Origin: Actinomycetes bacterium | Lineage (GTDB): Bacteria; Actinomycetota; Thermoleophilia; Solirubrobacterales; Solirubrobacteraceae | Direction of reading: 5' to 3' | NCBI GenBank assembly: GCA_021851525.1 | Contig: JAJZDA010000007.1 | Coordinates: 1-44,125 of the forward strand | DNA length: 44,125 bases | Shown: positions 32,244-40,036 of the stretch, in pieces | Layout of the letters: the number at the start of each line of letters is the position of its first letter | Position numbering within the stretch: position 1 is the stretch's first letter | Position numbers and translations under genes: made by a program | Notes under the pieces: generated by a model | What the model was told of the DNA's origin: nothing | What the model saw: the letters and a program-made list of their open reading frames with translations, nothing else | Database searches by the model: none

Positions 32244-32786
32244 ATGGCACAAGACGTAGCGCGCGAGACGCGTTTTGGTCAGCTGTATGAGCAGCACTTT
32301 GAGGCCGTGCGTCGGTTCGTGTGGCGTCGCGGGCCGCTTAGTGCCGATGATGTGACTGCCGAGACGTTCTTAGTGGCTTGGCGGCGGCTTGACGATGTGC
32401 CTGCGAACGCGTTGCCGTGGCTGATCGCGGTTGCGCGGAACACACTGCTAAACGAGCGCAGGCGGGCGCGGCGCCAGGTTGCCGTGAGCGATCGGCTCGC
32501 TGCCGAACCGGTACACGTCGCTGACCCGTCCGATGCCAGTGGCTCAGATCTGGTCGAGATCGCGCTCGCGGCGTTGGCGGAGCGTGATCGGGAGGTGCTG
32601 CTGCTGTCGGTCTGGGAGGACCTTAACCGTGACGAGATCGCACAGGTCCTCAACTGCTCAAAGGCAAACGTGAGTGTGCGTCTGCACCGCGCTCGTCGTC
32701 GGTTCGCCGAGGAACTCGAGCGCCAGACCCCGCCCGCGAACGCGCAATTACGTCCTGCGACTTTCACTGGAGGTTTCGATGCCTGA
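32244..32786 (+). CDS. ECF-type RNA polymerase sigma factor
   Basis: This 180-residue protein starts at ATG 32244 behind GGAGAGG. Region 2 is FGQLYEQHFEAVRRFVWRRG...DDVTAETFLVAWRRL; region 4 is ALAALAERDREVLLLSVWED then NRDEIAQVLNCSKANVSVRL. Length and layout are those of extracytoplasmic-function sigma factors. The gene overlaps the next gene by 8 bp, so the membrane protein is the likely partner or anti-sigma factor. No standard ECF -35 motif is obvious in the 190 bp upstream, which separate it from the IS element. Confidence 0.9.
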   Translation: MAQDVARETRFGQLYEQHFEAVRRFVWRRGPLSADDVTAETFLVAWRRLDDVPANALPWLIAVARNTLLNERRRARRQVAVSDRLAAEPVHVADPSDASGSDLVEIALAALAERDREVLLLSVWEDLNRDEIAQVLNCSKANVSVRLHRARRRFAEELERQTPPANAQLRPATFTGGFDA

Positions 32787-33960
32787 CATCACGGGCGCTC
32801 TTGAGCGGCTCCATCAGGACGATCCGGCTACGGGTCTGTCCCCGCTCTCAGCCACCGAGCGTGACGCAATCCGCGATCGAATCGTCGCGGGCGACCCCAC
32901 GCACCAGGCAACGCAACCGCTGCGCCCTCGGCAGCGCCGGTGGGGCACCACTGTCCGTCATGGGCGCCTACTGGCTGTGGCGGCCGTACTAACGGTCGGC
33001 GGTGGTGTAGCAGCAGCGGCGATCCTCGATCAGGGCACCACCACGCTCGTCGCGCACGGCCTGTCGTGCATCTCCGGCACCAACAACAACGCCGCGGTCG
33101 ACGCCTACGACGTCCCGCAAAATGGCGACAGCCCGACGGCGGCGTGCGCTCCCGTGATCGGCGTGCCTGCAACCAGCTTGGTCGCATGCGCCAAGCCGGA
33201 CGCCGGAGTGATCGTTTATGAGGCCGACAGCGACTCTGCCAGTCAATGTAGATCCCTCGGATTGGCCTCACTGCCGACGGACTACACGGCGGCGATCACT
33301 CAGATCCACGCCCTCGAACAGGCCCTGACGGCCGATTACAACAAGTCCGATTGCACACCACCCAACCAACTTGCGCAGGACGCGAACGCAGACCTACAGC
33401 GACTCGGCTTCATCGGCTGGCGAGCCGCGATCGACACAAGCAGCGCAGTCGGCGCAGAGTTCGCCGGGCCCTGCGGCGAGTTCCCCGCCGCCGGGGCGTC
33501 GATCTCAACTGCGACTGCCGCACTCGAGGCCTCCAACCACACCGTGATGATCGAGATCGGTGCACCCCGATCGATCCTGCAACTTGCTGAGAGCACCACC
33601 GAGCCGATCATCAACGCCAGCGGTGACCAGTGCTACACGCTCGCAGGCGCACAACAGCTAGTACGGGACATGCTCAACAAGGCCGCCGGGCGTACCGTGC
33701 CTGTGAAGTTCGCAGTGACACGAGAAGCGGCGAACACCACCGCCATGGGTGGACTGGGAGGCGACGGACGGCAGACCTACTACGACCAGGGCTGCACGAT
33801 CGTCGCAAGCCTCGGTACCGCACCAGACGGCCAGACCTTCATGGTCCTCCTGCAGAACAGTGATGGCAGCCCGGCCGACAACACCGGAAGCTCAGCCCAT
33901 CCGCTCAGCCCGTGGGGCGCCCCAGCGAGCGCGTTCCAATCCGACCTGACCAACGGCTAA
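32779..33960 (+). CDS. Single-pass membrane protein partnered with the ECF sigma factor
   Basis: ATG 32779 lies behind GGAGG, giving 393 residues (the longer track start overlaps the sigma gene fully). The N-terminal cytoplasmic part (about 1-65; MPDITGALERLHQDDPATGL, RDAIRDRIVAGD) precedes one membrane helix (RLLAVAAVLTVGGGVAAAAI). A long outer domain follows with several Cys residues (GLSCISG, TAACAPVIG, SQCRSLG, GDQCYTLAG) that could form disulfides. There is no zinc-binding HxxxCxxC motif of classic ZAS anti-sigma factors. An anti-sigma or sensor role is inferred from position. I recognise no enzyme motif outside. Confidence 0.8.
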   Translation: MPDITGALERLHQDDPATGLSPLSATERDAIRDRIVAGDPTHQATQPLRPRQRRWGTTVRHGRLLAVAAVLTVGGGVAAAAILDQGTTTLVAHGLSCISGTNNNAAVDAYDVPQNGDSPTAACAPVIGVPATSLVACAKPDAGVIVYEADSDSASQCRSLGLASLPTDYTAAITQIHALEQALTADYNKSDCTPPNQLAQDANADLQRLGFIGWRAAIDTSSAVGAEFAGPCGEFPAAGASISTATAALEASNHTVMIEIGAPRSILQLAESTTEPIINASGDQCYTLAGAQQLVRDMLNKAAGRTVPVKFAVTREAANTTAMGGLGGDGRQTYYDQGCTIVASLGTAPDGQTFMVLLQNSDGSPADNTGSSAHPLSPWGAPASAFQSDLTNG

Positions 33961-34206
33961 AGACTCAAACCGCGGTGCGTGAGGTGGCATGTACCCGCCC
34001 GTCACCACACGCGGTCGCGCTCCAAACAATTCCTGTCCTCGACGAGCCTAGTCGCCGCGGCACGTCCTCGACCCGACTGGTGGAGCCGCAATCACCTGCA
34101 TCGCTCGCTGGACAGGCATCTTGCCGACGGCGTCGAGCCACCTCCAATGCGCGGGATCCGGGCAGGATGCTCGAGAAGCTTGAGCTGTCCGGATACCGTG
34201 TCGGTC

Positions 34207-34896
34207 GTGTCTGTCAGTGAGAGCAACCCATCGGCTGTTCCGCGCGAGCTTCGGTGTGGGGTTGCTGCCGGGCCGGTGTTCGTGGGTGGCTTTGCCGTGA
34301 TCGGGGCCGGACGTACTGGCTACGACTGGCGTCGCCACGCTGTGAGCTCGCTGGCGGCAGGTCGTGGCGGCTGGCCGCAGCGCGGGAACTTCGTGCTCGT
34401 CGGCGCGCTCTACTGCATCGCGGCGGACGGGCTGGCGCGGACCATGATTCGGACGGGCCTGCCGCGCGTGGTTCCCGCGGTTGTGTTCGGGGTCGGGGCA
34501 GGACTTATCGGCTCGGGCGTGTTCGTAACCGACCCGGTCGCTGGATTCCCGCCGGATGAGCATCACGCCGACGAGGCTTGCTCGCCGCGAGCCGAACCGA
34601 CACTGCACGGCAAGTTGCACAATCTCTGTGCCATCCCGATCTTCGTCGGCACACCCGTCGCCGCGATGAGCTGCGCGGTGGTCGGGGCGCACAAGGCGGA
34701 CTATCGCTGGGCTTTGTACTCGGCAGGGTCAGCAGTGGCTATGTCCGGTGCGTTTGTTCTGTTCGCCCGGGCGTTTGGGACGGCGGGCCACGCCGGCATG
34801 GGAGGCTTCTGGCAGCGCGTGTCGATCGCGACCGGGTTCGGATGGCTCAGCGCGCTATCACTTCGAGCGTTGATCTCGTCCCGGGCCGCTTCCTAG
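34207..34896 (+). CDS. DUF998-like integral membrane protein
   Basis: The start is uncertain; GTG 34207 (MSVSESNPSAVPREL) or GTG 34198 is more likely than the long track start, giving about 229 residues. Six to seven membrane helices are visible, including AAGPVFVGGFAVIGAGRTGY, LVGALYCIAADGLARTMI, AVVFGVGAGLIGSGVFVTDP and ALYSAGSAVAMSGAFVLFAR. The DPVAGFPP motif after the third helix and LHGKLHNLCAIPIFVG fit the DUF998 family, whose function is unknown. It is followed by a 116-bp gap before the convergent PIN gene. Confidence 0.75.
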   Translation: MSVSESNPSAVPRELRCGVAAGPVFVGGFAVIGAGRTGYDWRRHAVSSLAAGRGGWPQRGNFVLVGALYCIAADGLARTMIRTGLPRVVPAVVFGVGAGLIGSGVFVTDPVAGFPPDEHHADEACSPRAEPTLHGKLHNLCAIPIFVGTPVAAMSCAVVGAHKADYRWALYSAGSAVAMSGAFVLFARAFGTAGHAGMGGFWQRVSIATGFGWLSALSLRALISSRAAS

Positions 34897-35012
34897 GGCG
34901 GGCCGTCGGCCATGCCGGGGTAGCTCGCCGCGGGGAACTCATCAGACCCGCATCCGTCGCCGCACGTACATCCTCGGATCGCGGGCTCCGCTCTCGCTTT
35001 GCGCGGAAGGCG

Positions 35013-35420
35013 CTACCGGTGTCCGGGCGGGCAGCCGCGGTGTACTTGCCTGCTGATTCGCTTCAGCTTCTCGTCGAGGGTGAGAAGGTCCGCGTCGCTG
35101 ACGAGCGCAGTGGCGAGTGACATCGCGTCGGGGAGTCGCAGGGATGCATGCGCGGCACGGAGCTCCGCGGCTCGGCGAGCGATCGCCCGGTCCACGGTGA
35201 CGAACCGAACGCCAGCCGCATCAAGGAAGCCGTCTACCGTGGCCGCGGATCCATTTTGGAGCGGTCGAACGATCACCTCGGCGTAGACTGTCGCGCCCAC
35301 GAGCAACTCGTCACCGGCCGTCAGTCGCGGGCGAAGCTCTTCGATGGCCGGCTCGTGCTGTACGTCTCCGGGATCCAGAAACGCGATCAGCAGGTCAGCG
35401 TCGAGCGCTACGCGCGCCAC
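35013..35420 (-). CDS. vapC: PIN-domain ribonuclease toxin (VapC family)
   Basis: This 135-residue protein has the PIN acidic residues: Asp in ALDADLLIAFLDPGD, Glu in ATVYAEVIVRPL, Asp in RLPDAMSLATAL and Asp in DADLLTLDEKL. VapC toxins cleave RNA, often tRNA or rRNA, with Mg or Mn. It starts at ATG 35420, 13 bp inside the end of the antitoxin gene, so the pair is one operon and translation is coupled. The C-terminal tail (KRISRQVHRGCPPGHR) is short and basic. Confidence 0.88.
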   Translation of the reverse strand: MARVALDADLLIAFLDPGDVQHEPAIEELRPRLTAGDELLVGATVYAEVIVRPLQNGSAATVDGFLDAAGVRFVTVDRAIARRAAELRAAHASLRLPDAMSLATALVSDADLLTLDEKLKRISRQVHRGCPPGHR

Positions 35421-35629
35421 TCGTCCCGAAGCTGGTCAAGGTAACCGGGCGGGTAGGTCCCCGCCGGCAGGCTCCCGGCGTACCGGTCGATCACGTCTTC
35501 GGCGCGCTCGACCTCGATGCGGCCGCGACCGACGACACGGATCACGACCTCGTCCCCGGCCTCAAGGCCCGCATCCTCGAGCACTCGGACGGGCAACGTG
35601 ACCTGATGCTTGCTGGACACCTTGCTCAT
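35408..35629 (-). CDS. vapB: AbrB-type antitoxin (VapB family)
   Basis: This 73-residue protein begins MSKVSSKHQVTLPVRVLEDA, the swapped-hairpin AbrB DNA-binding domain (GLEAGDEVVIRVVGRGRIEV). The C-terminal tail (RYAGSLPAGTYPPGYLDQLR, EWRA) would wrap the toxin. The typical order is antitoxin first. The inverted repeat CTTTACGA/TCGTAAAG lies 2 bp upstream of the start and is the likely site of autorepression. Confidence 0.88.
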   Translation of the reverse strand: MSKVSSKHQVTLPVRVLEDAGLEAGDEVVIRVVGRGRIEVERAEDVIDRYAGSLPAGTYPPGYLDQLRDEWRA

Positions 35630-35630
35630 C

Positions 35631-35656
35631 CTTTACGAGGCTACCAATTCGTAAAG
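35631..35656. promoter_or_regulatory. Operator of the vapBC pair
   Basis: CTTTACGA (35631-35638) and TCGTAAAG (35649-35656) form a perfect 8-bp inverted repeat with a 10-nt spacer, immediately upstream of vapB (start 35629). AbrB-type antitoxins bind such sites. The rest of the 158-bp gap to the TetR gene shows no other feature. Confidence 0.65.
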
Positions 35657-35787
35657 TGGCCGGGCGGTCCCTGCTTTGCTCCTCCCACACCTCCGAGTCT
35701 CGCGTTGCGCGGACATCAGGTGATCCCGTGGCGGCGCTCGCCGGAGGGTCTTGTCGTAGTTGGGAGATGCGCTCGAGGCTGGGCCGG

Positions 35788-36402
35788 TCACGGATTCGTG
35801 TGAGCGGCGAGGATCAGGTTCAGTGCGCCTGAGAGTGCGGCGCGGAGCTGGTTCGGGTCGCGCCGGACCTGCGTGAGCAGCAGGCCGCCTTGCACGGCCG
35901 CGAGCATGTTCTGCGCCAGCGCGCCGATCTCGGTGTCGGGGCGCAGCTCTCCACGGGCGGCCATGCGCTCGAGACCCACGCGGATCCCGGCCTCCCACCG
36001 GTCCAGGCCATCGGCGAGCTCGAGCCGTGCACGGTCGTTGTGCTCGGCGAGTTGGCCGGCGAGCGAGCCGATCGGGCAGCCGCCCTTCGCCTGCCGTGCC
36101 TCCTGTAAGGCCACCAGGGCATCGATCCAGGCACGGAGGCCCGCGATTGTGTCCAGCTGCTCGAACAGCTCGGCTTGGCCGCCGATGACATCGTCGCTGG
36201 CTGCCCTGGCGACCGCCCGCATGAGGTCGTCGCGGTCGGCGAAGTAGTGGTAGAGCTGGCTCTTGGAGACATGCGCGCGGACGCGGACCTCGTCCAGCGA
36301 AGCGCCGGCAACTCCGCGTGCGGCGACCAGTTCGGTTGCCGCGCGGACGATCCGTTCGCGCGTCTCGCGTCCCTTGGCAGTCACCGGTTGTCGCGCGCTC
36401 AC
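35788..36402 (-). CDS. TetR-family transcriptional regulator
   Basis: This 204-residue protein has the TetR helix-turn-helix (ERIVRAATELVAARGVAGAS, then EVRVRAHVSKSQLYHYFADR). The C-terminal ligand domain carries GGCPIGSLAGQLAEHNDRAR, a pattern of the subgroup that often controls oxidative or alkylating-stress enzymes. It is divergent from the peroxiredoxin-like gene. Two identical near-palindromes in the gap are its probable operators, so it likely represses itself and the peroxiredoxin. The Cys in GGCPIG is a candidate sensor, which is only inference. Confidence 0.9.
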   Translation of the reverse strand: MSARQPVTAKGRETRERIVRAATELVAARGVAGASLDEVRVRAHVSKSQLYHYFADRDDLMRAVARAASDDVIGGQAELFEQLDTIAGLRAWIDALVALQEARQAKGGCPIGSLAGQLAEHNDRARLELADGLDRWEAGIRVGLERMAARGELRPDTEIGALAQNMLAAVQGGLLLTQVRRDPNQLRAALSGALNLILAAHTNP

Positions 36403-36420
36403 GGCCTGATTCTACTGGGC

Positions 36421-36473
36421 TGGACTGATCGGTCCATTACGTGTACTCTGCGCAGAGTGGACTGATCGGTCCA
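36421..36473. promoter_or_regulatory. Divergent promoter with two identical TetR operators
   Basis: TGGACTGATCGGTCCA occurs at 36421-36436 and again at 36458-36473, 37 bp apart centre to centre. Each copy is a near-perfect palindrome with one mismatched pair. They lie between the TetR gene (start 36402) and the peroxiredoxin-like gene (start 36499), the usual place for local repression. A -10-like TACTCT lies between them. Confidence 0.85.
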
Positions 36474-36498
36474 GTAACGAACAAAGGATGCCTCAGCA

Positions 36499-37152
36499 AT
36501 GACAACGATCGCCGAGCAGGTCAACGAGGTGAAGGCCGCCGCCGCGGCGCGGCTCCCGTCGGAAGTGGTGGCGGTGTTCGCCTCCGACCAGGCCGCGCTC
36601 GCGGAGCGCGGAGTCCCGGACGCGGCGGTCAGGGTCGGCGACACGATTGCTCCGTTCGCGCTCCCCGACGCGACCGGGCAGACCCGAACGCTCGACGAGC
36701 TGACCGCCGATGGGCCGGCCGTGATCGTCTTTTATCGCGGCGGCTGGTGCCCGTACTGCAACCTGACCCTCCGCACCTACCAGCGCGACCTCCTTCCGCA
36801 GCTCAAATCAGTCAGCCTGGTAGCGGTCTCGCCCGAGAGTCCTGACGCATCGCTGAGCACCCGAGAGAAGGCCGAACTCTCCTACACGGTCCTCAGTGAC
36901 ACTGGCGCAGCGCTGGCCTCCACCCTCGGGATCACGTTCGAGCCCTCCGAGCAGGGAGTCGCGGCCCAACAGGCGATCGGCGTCGACATCCGCACGACCC
37001 GCGCTGACAGCGGCACGGTCCTGCCGATGCCGACCGTCCTGATCGTCGACCGCGAGCGCGTCGTGCGCTTCGTCGACGTCCACCCGGACTACACCGGCCG
37101 AACCGAGGTCGCTGACATCCTCCACGCCCTCGCCACGCTTCCGAGTCACTGA
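36499..37152 (+). CDS. Peroxiredoxin-like (AhpC/TSA family) protein
   Basis: This 217-residue protein starts at ATG 36499 behind AAAGGA. After an N-terminal helix (1-45), the thioredoxin fold shows VGDTIAPFALPDATGQTRTL and the catalytic FYRGGWCPYCNLTLRTYQRD, with a CxxC that would serve as peroxidatic and resolving Cys. PMPTVLIVDRERVVRFVDVH contains the cis-Pro of the fold. It probably reduces peroxides with a thiol partner. The divergent TetR regulator and its two operators indicate inducible control. Confidence 0.88.
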   Translation: MTTIAEQVNEVKAAAAARLPSEVVAVFASDQAALAERGVPDAAVRVGDTIAPFALPDATGQTRTLDELTADGPAVIVFYRGGWCPYCNLTLRTYQRDLLPQLKSVSLVAVSPESPDASLSTREKAELSYTVLSDTGAALASTLGITFEPSEQGVAAQQAIGVDIRTTRADSGTVLPMPTVLIVDRERVVRFVDVHPDYTGRTEVADILHALATLPSH

Positions 37153-37252
37153 CGGCCGGTCCAGGCTTCGGTCACACGCCGCCGGGCGGGCAGCGCAACC
37201 GGCGGTCAGGCGCAAGCGTGTGAGATTGGTGTGAGGTGAACGTCACTCGAGC

Positions 37253-38893
37253 TCAGCGCACGGCATAGACCAGTGGCCTGCCGTTGCGATCGAGGAAGTA
37301 GAGCGTGCCGGTGAAGTCTGAGTATGCGGACCTGCCGACGGTGACCGCGATCGACTCATCCGTGAGCGCCTGACCGCATGCGGCGGAGAGCGCCGCCGCT
37401 GCGGGAGTTCGCGCGGCGGGCAGCTCTCCCAGGACGGTGTGGCGGCCGAGGAAGCTGCCCGTGGCGTAGTCACTGAAGTCGGCAGTCCACCACGACCGAT
37501 CCGTCACCGCCATGTCTGAGGCGAACTGCGTGCTCAGGTATGTGCGGGCGATCCGCTTCGCCAGCTCGATTGCGCTCGGCGTGAACCCGGTAAGCCCTTG
37601 ATCTGCGGGGCACGATGGCAGCTGTGCTCCGTGCGACGCTCGCGCCGGTGGGTAGAGCCGCGCCGGAAAGCCCGGGGCGCTTGGGCCGGGCAGCGTGTCC
37701 GCCAGCGGCGTGCGGATTGAGGCTAGCTCGGCCCGCCTGCCCGCGCCGATGCGCACGACGACGCTCGCTGCGCCATAGCCGTTGCCCTGGGCGTTGTCGA
37801 CGTAGACGGTGCCGCTGCCGCTGACCGCGATTCCGTTCTCCTGAAAGCCTGCGTCTGCTCCCCAGCTGATGCCCTCCACGCGCCGCGGGTTGACGCTGTA
37901 GAACCGCCTCAGGCCGTGGCCCGTGGACGCCTCGATGACGCCGGAGTGGGTTCCGATCAGCATGCCGCCGCTGGGCCGCGCGGCGAGCCCTGTCGCGTAG
38001 CTGCCACCGAGGTCCGTGAGCTTCCCGGCCGGTGTGAGGGTGTAGACGGCGCGCGGGAAGGCGCTTGCGATGTACAGCACGCCGGCGCGGTCGAAGGCGA
38101 GCTGCACGGGGGAGAAGCTGACGTTCGCGGGCGTCAGCTGCCCCGGCGGGTGGGCCACCGTATGCGCCACAGGCATGTGTCCGCCGGCCACCCAGGTCAG
38201 CCGTCCAGCTGGCGAGAGGCGCTCGATCGTGCCCGGGGTGGCAACGTAGACCGACCCGGCCGGCGAGACGGCCACCGCCGCGAGGCGGCAGCCCGTGCCG
38301 TGCGGGTACACGTTGACCAGCGGCAGGCGCAGGATCGTGTGGATGATCCCGCGGGGGCTGATCTGCCGGATCCGGCAGTTGCCATCGTCAATGACGTCGA
38401 CGGTTCCGTTCGGCGCGACCGCGATCCCGGCAGTGGAGAAGTACCCGAAGGCAAACGCGGCGTTGCGGGCCTGGCCGCCGTCGCCGGAGAACCCCAGGCG
38501 CCCGTCTCCGGCGTACACCGAGAGCCGGCCGTCTGAGCGAAGCTCGAGGATCTGGTCGCGCGAGCTGTCGAGGATCAGCAGGTTGCCGTTGGGGAGCGTG
38601 GCGAGCGTCGTCGGCTGGATCAGGTCTGCTGAACGTGTCGGCCCAGCTCCGCGCGTTGCGGGCTGTGCTCCGGGAGAGCCGCCGGCGTCACGCGACGGGT
38701 CTCGCCGCGACCGGGCTGGCGGCCCGGTCGCGGCGATCAGGCCCGCCACACACGCTCCGCCCGCAAGCGCAACCAGCGAGGTGCGCAGCAGCCAGCGCCT
38801 GCGGCGCAGGCGATGTGCCTCCTTGATCAGGGCCTGCTCGTCGGCGAGCGCGAGCTCTGCGGCGGGATCGCCGCGCTGCTCGAGCAGGGTCAC
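37253..38893 (-). CDS. Membrane-anchored NHL-repeat (beta-propeller) protein
   Basis: GTG 38893 overlaps the GntR stop (GTGA), giving 546 residues; the longer track start runs through the GntR gene. A cytoplasmic stretch (VTLLEQRGDPAAELALADEQ) precedes one membrane helix (LLRTSLVALAGGACVAGLIA). NHL-type repeats follow: TLATLPNGNLLILDSSRDQI, VYAGDGRLGFSGDGGQARNA, GIAVAPNGTVDVIDDGNCRI and AVAVSPAGSVYVATPGTIER. The C-terminal region (about 440-546) is separate and ends PLVYAVR, with GTLYFLDRNGRP. An extracytoplasmic binding role is likely; the ligand is unknown. Confidence 0.78.
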   Translation of the reverse strand: MTLLEQRGDPAAELALADEQALIKEAHRLRRRRWLLRTSLVALAGGACVAGLIAATGPPARSRRDPSRDAGGSPGAQPATRGAGPTRSADLIQPTTLATLPNGNLLILDSSRDQILELRSDGRLSVYAGDGRLGFSGDGGQARNAAFAFGYFSTAGIAVAPNGTVDVIDDGNCRIRQISPRGIIHTILRLPLVNVYPHGTGCRLAAVAVSPAGSVYVATPGTIERLSPAGRLTWVAGGHMPVAHTVAHPPGQLTPANVSFSPVQLAFDRAGVLYIASAFPRAVYTLTPAGKLTDLGGSYATGLAARPSGGMLIGTHSGVIEASTGHGLRRFYSVNPRRVEGISWGADAGFQENGIAVSGSGTVYVDNAQGNGYGAASVVVRIGAGRRAELASIRTPLADTLPGPSAPGFPARLYPPARASHGAQLPSCPADQGLTGFTPSAIELAKRIARTYLSTQFASDMAVTDRSWWTADFSDYATGSFLGRHTVLGELPAARTPAAAALSAACGQALTDESIAVTVGRSAYSDFTGTLYFLDRNGRPLVYAVR

Positions 38894-39228
38894 GACACCG
38901 CTTCGATCATCGCGATCAGCTCCTCCGGCCGGTAACCGTTCCTGCGGGCAAACGCAACCAGCTCCCGGGCGCGCGCCAGCACCGCGCCGCGCTGCGGTGT
39001 GCCGGCGACGGTGATCCCGCGTCCCTGGCGGATCTCCAAGAGGCCCTCGTCGCGCAGCTGGTGCAGCGCCCGCAGCACCGTGTTGCGATTCACGCCCAGC
39101 ACCGTCGCCAGGTCTTTGGCGAGCGGCATCCGCTCCCCGGGCTTTGCCTCGCCGTCCGCAATGGCGCGGCGGATCTCGGCTGCCGCCTGCTCCCACAGCG
39201 GCATCGAGTCGGTCGGTTCAAGCTGCAT
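38890..39228 (-). CDS. GntR-family regulator (YtrA-like, short)
   Basis: This 112-residue protein has the GntR winged helix: MPLWEQAAAEIRRAIADGEA, then GERMPLAKDLATVLGVNRNT and VLRALHQLRDEGLLEIRQGR. It lacks a large ligand domain, as in the YtrA subfamily that controls membrane or transport genes. It is the first gene of an operon with the NHL-repeat protein (GTGA overlap). An inverted repeat spans its own start codon, consistent with autorepression. Confidence 0.88.
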   Translation of the reverse strand: MQLEPTDSMPLWEQAAAEIRRAIADGEAKPGERMPLAKDLATVLGVNRNTVLRALHQLRDEGLLEIRQGRGITVAGTPQRGAVLARARELVAFARRNGYRPEELIAMIEAVS

Positions 39229-39250
39229 TGATCTATTTAAAGCAGATCAA
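39228..39250 (-). promoter_or_regulatory. GntR autoregulatory operator and probable leaderless start
   Basis: TTGATCT (39228-39234) and AGATCAA (39244-39250) form a perfect 7-bp inverted repeat, 9-nt spacer. On the minus strand the A/T-rich TTTAAATA lies between the arms, ending only a few bases before the ATG, so it could be the -10 of a leaderless message. Confidence 0.6.
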
Positions 39251-39325
39251 TTGGCTGACTTCAAGGGTCCGCCGCAGCCCTCGCGGACCTGGTCAACCGA
39301 CCTCTCGCGCCCGTCAGGGGGGCGG

Positions 39326-39868
39326 TCAGGTTGCGGGAGCGTGCCTGCCGTCCCGGCTCGCCTGCAGGAACCGGCCGACCTCAACGCGATCGGTCAGCCG
39401 AATCCAGCGCGCGTCGGACTGCGCCGCGTACTCGGCGCGAGTCCGTGCGTACCGGGTCCAGGACCACGCGATCACCGAGCGTTCGGGATCGCGGGACAGG
39501 GCATCGCGCAATGACTCGCGGTTGCCGTTCCACAGCGACTCTCGTAACACGACGCGGCGCGCGGTCCGCAGCACCAACTGGCGCATCACCACGCGCCGTT
39601 TGAGGTCGAGCCAGATGACGGTGTCGGCGCGTGCGCGCACCAGCTCGCCGCCCTTGGAGCCGTAGTTGCCGTCCGCGACCCACGCCCCGTCGACGGGGCA
39701 AAGCGTGTTGAGCGCGGCCCGCATCTGCTGCGCGGAGGCGGGTGTCCACCCGGGACCGTGGTGGATCGCGTCCAGCTCCACGTGGCTGACGCCCAATGTG
39801 GCGGCGAGCCGGACCGCGAGCCAGGTCTTGCCCGCTCCGCTGCTGCCGACGATCGCCACACGCTGCAT
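39326..39868 (-). CDS. P-loop kinase-like protein (adenylate-kinase/FlaR-like)
   Basis: ATG 39868 (MQRVAIVGSSGAGKTWLAVR) puts the Walker A motif GSSGAGKT right at the N-terminus; the track start 17 codons upstream is less likely. The 180-residue protein continues with HVELDAIHHGPGWTP, AWVADGNYGSKGGELVRARA and TVIWLDLKRRVVMRQLVLRT. This order (D after strand 2, VADGNY, IWLD) is that of small P-loop proteins annotated as topology modulation or adenylate-kinase-like. The substrate is unknown. It is leftward, not obviously in an operon. Confidence 0.8.
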   Translation of the reverse strand: MQRVAIVGSSGAGKTWLAVRLAATLGVSHVELDAIHHGPGWTPASAQQMRAALNTLCPVDGAWVADGNYGSKGGELVRARADTVIWLDLKRRVVMRQLVLRTARRVVLRESLWNGNRESLRDALSRDPERSVIAWSWTRYARTRAEYAAQSDARWIRLTDRVEVGRFLQASRDGRHAPAT

Positions 39869-40036
39869 CGCGCCATGATCGCGCCAGTGATCTCGCGGCA
39901 TGCTCCTGCGGCGTGTCATCCGGCGTCCCAGGCGGGTGTGCGGCGCGGGTGGGTGTGCGCGCCCCAGGCGTGCGGCCCCGCGGGCGTTCGGCGGCGCGGG
40001 CCCGGCCCGACCACGATCAGCTTCGGAGACTGGCCA

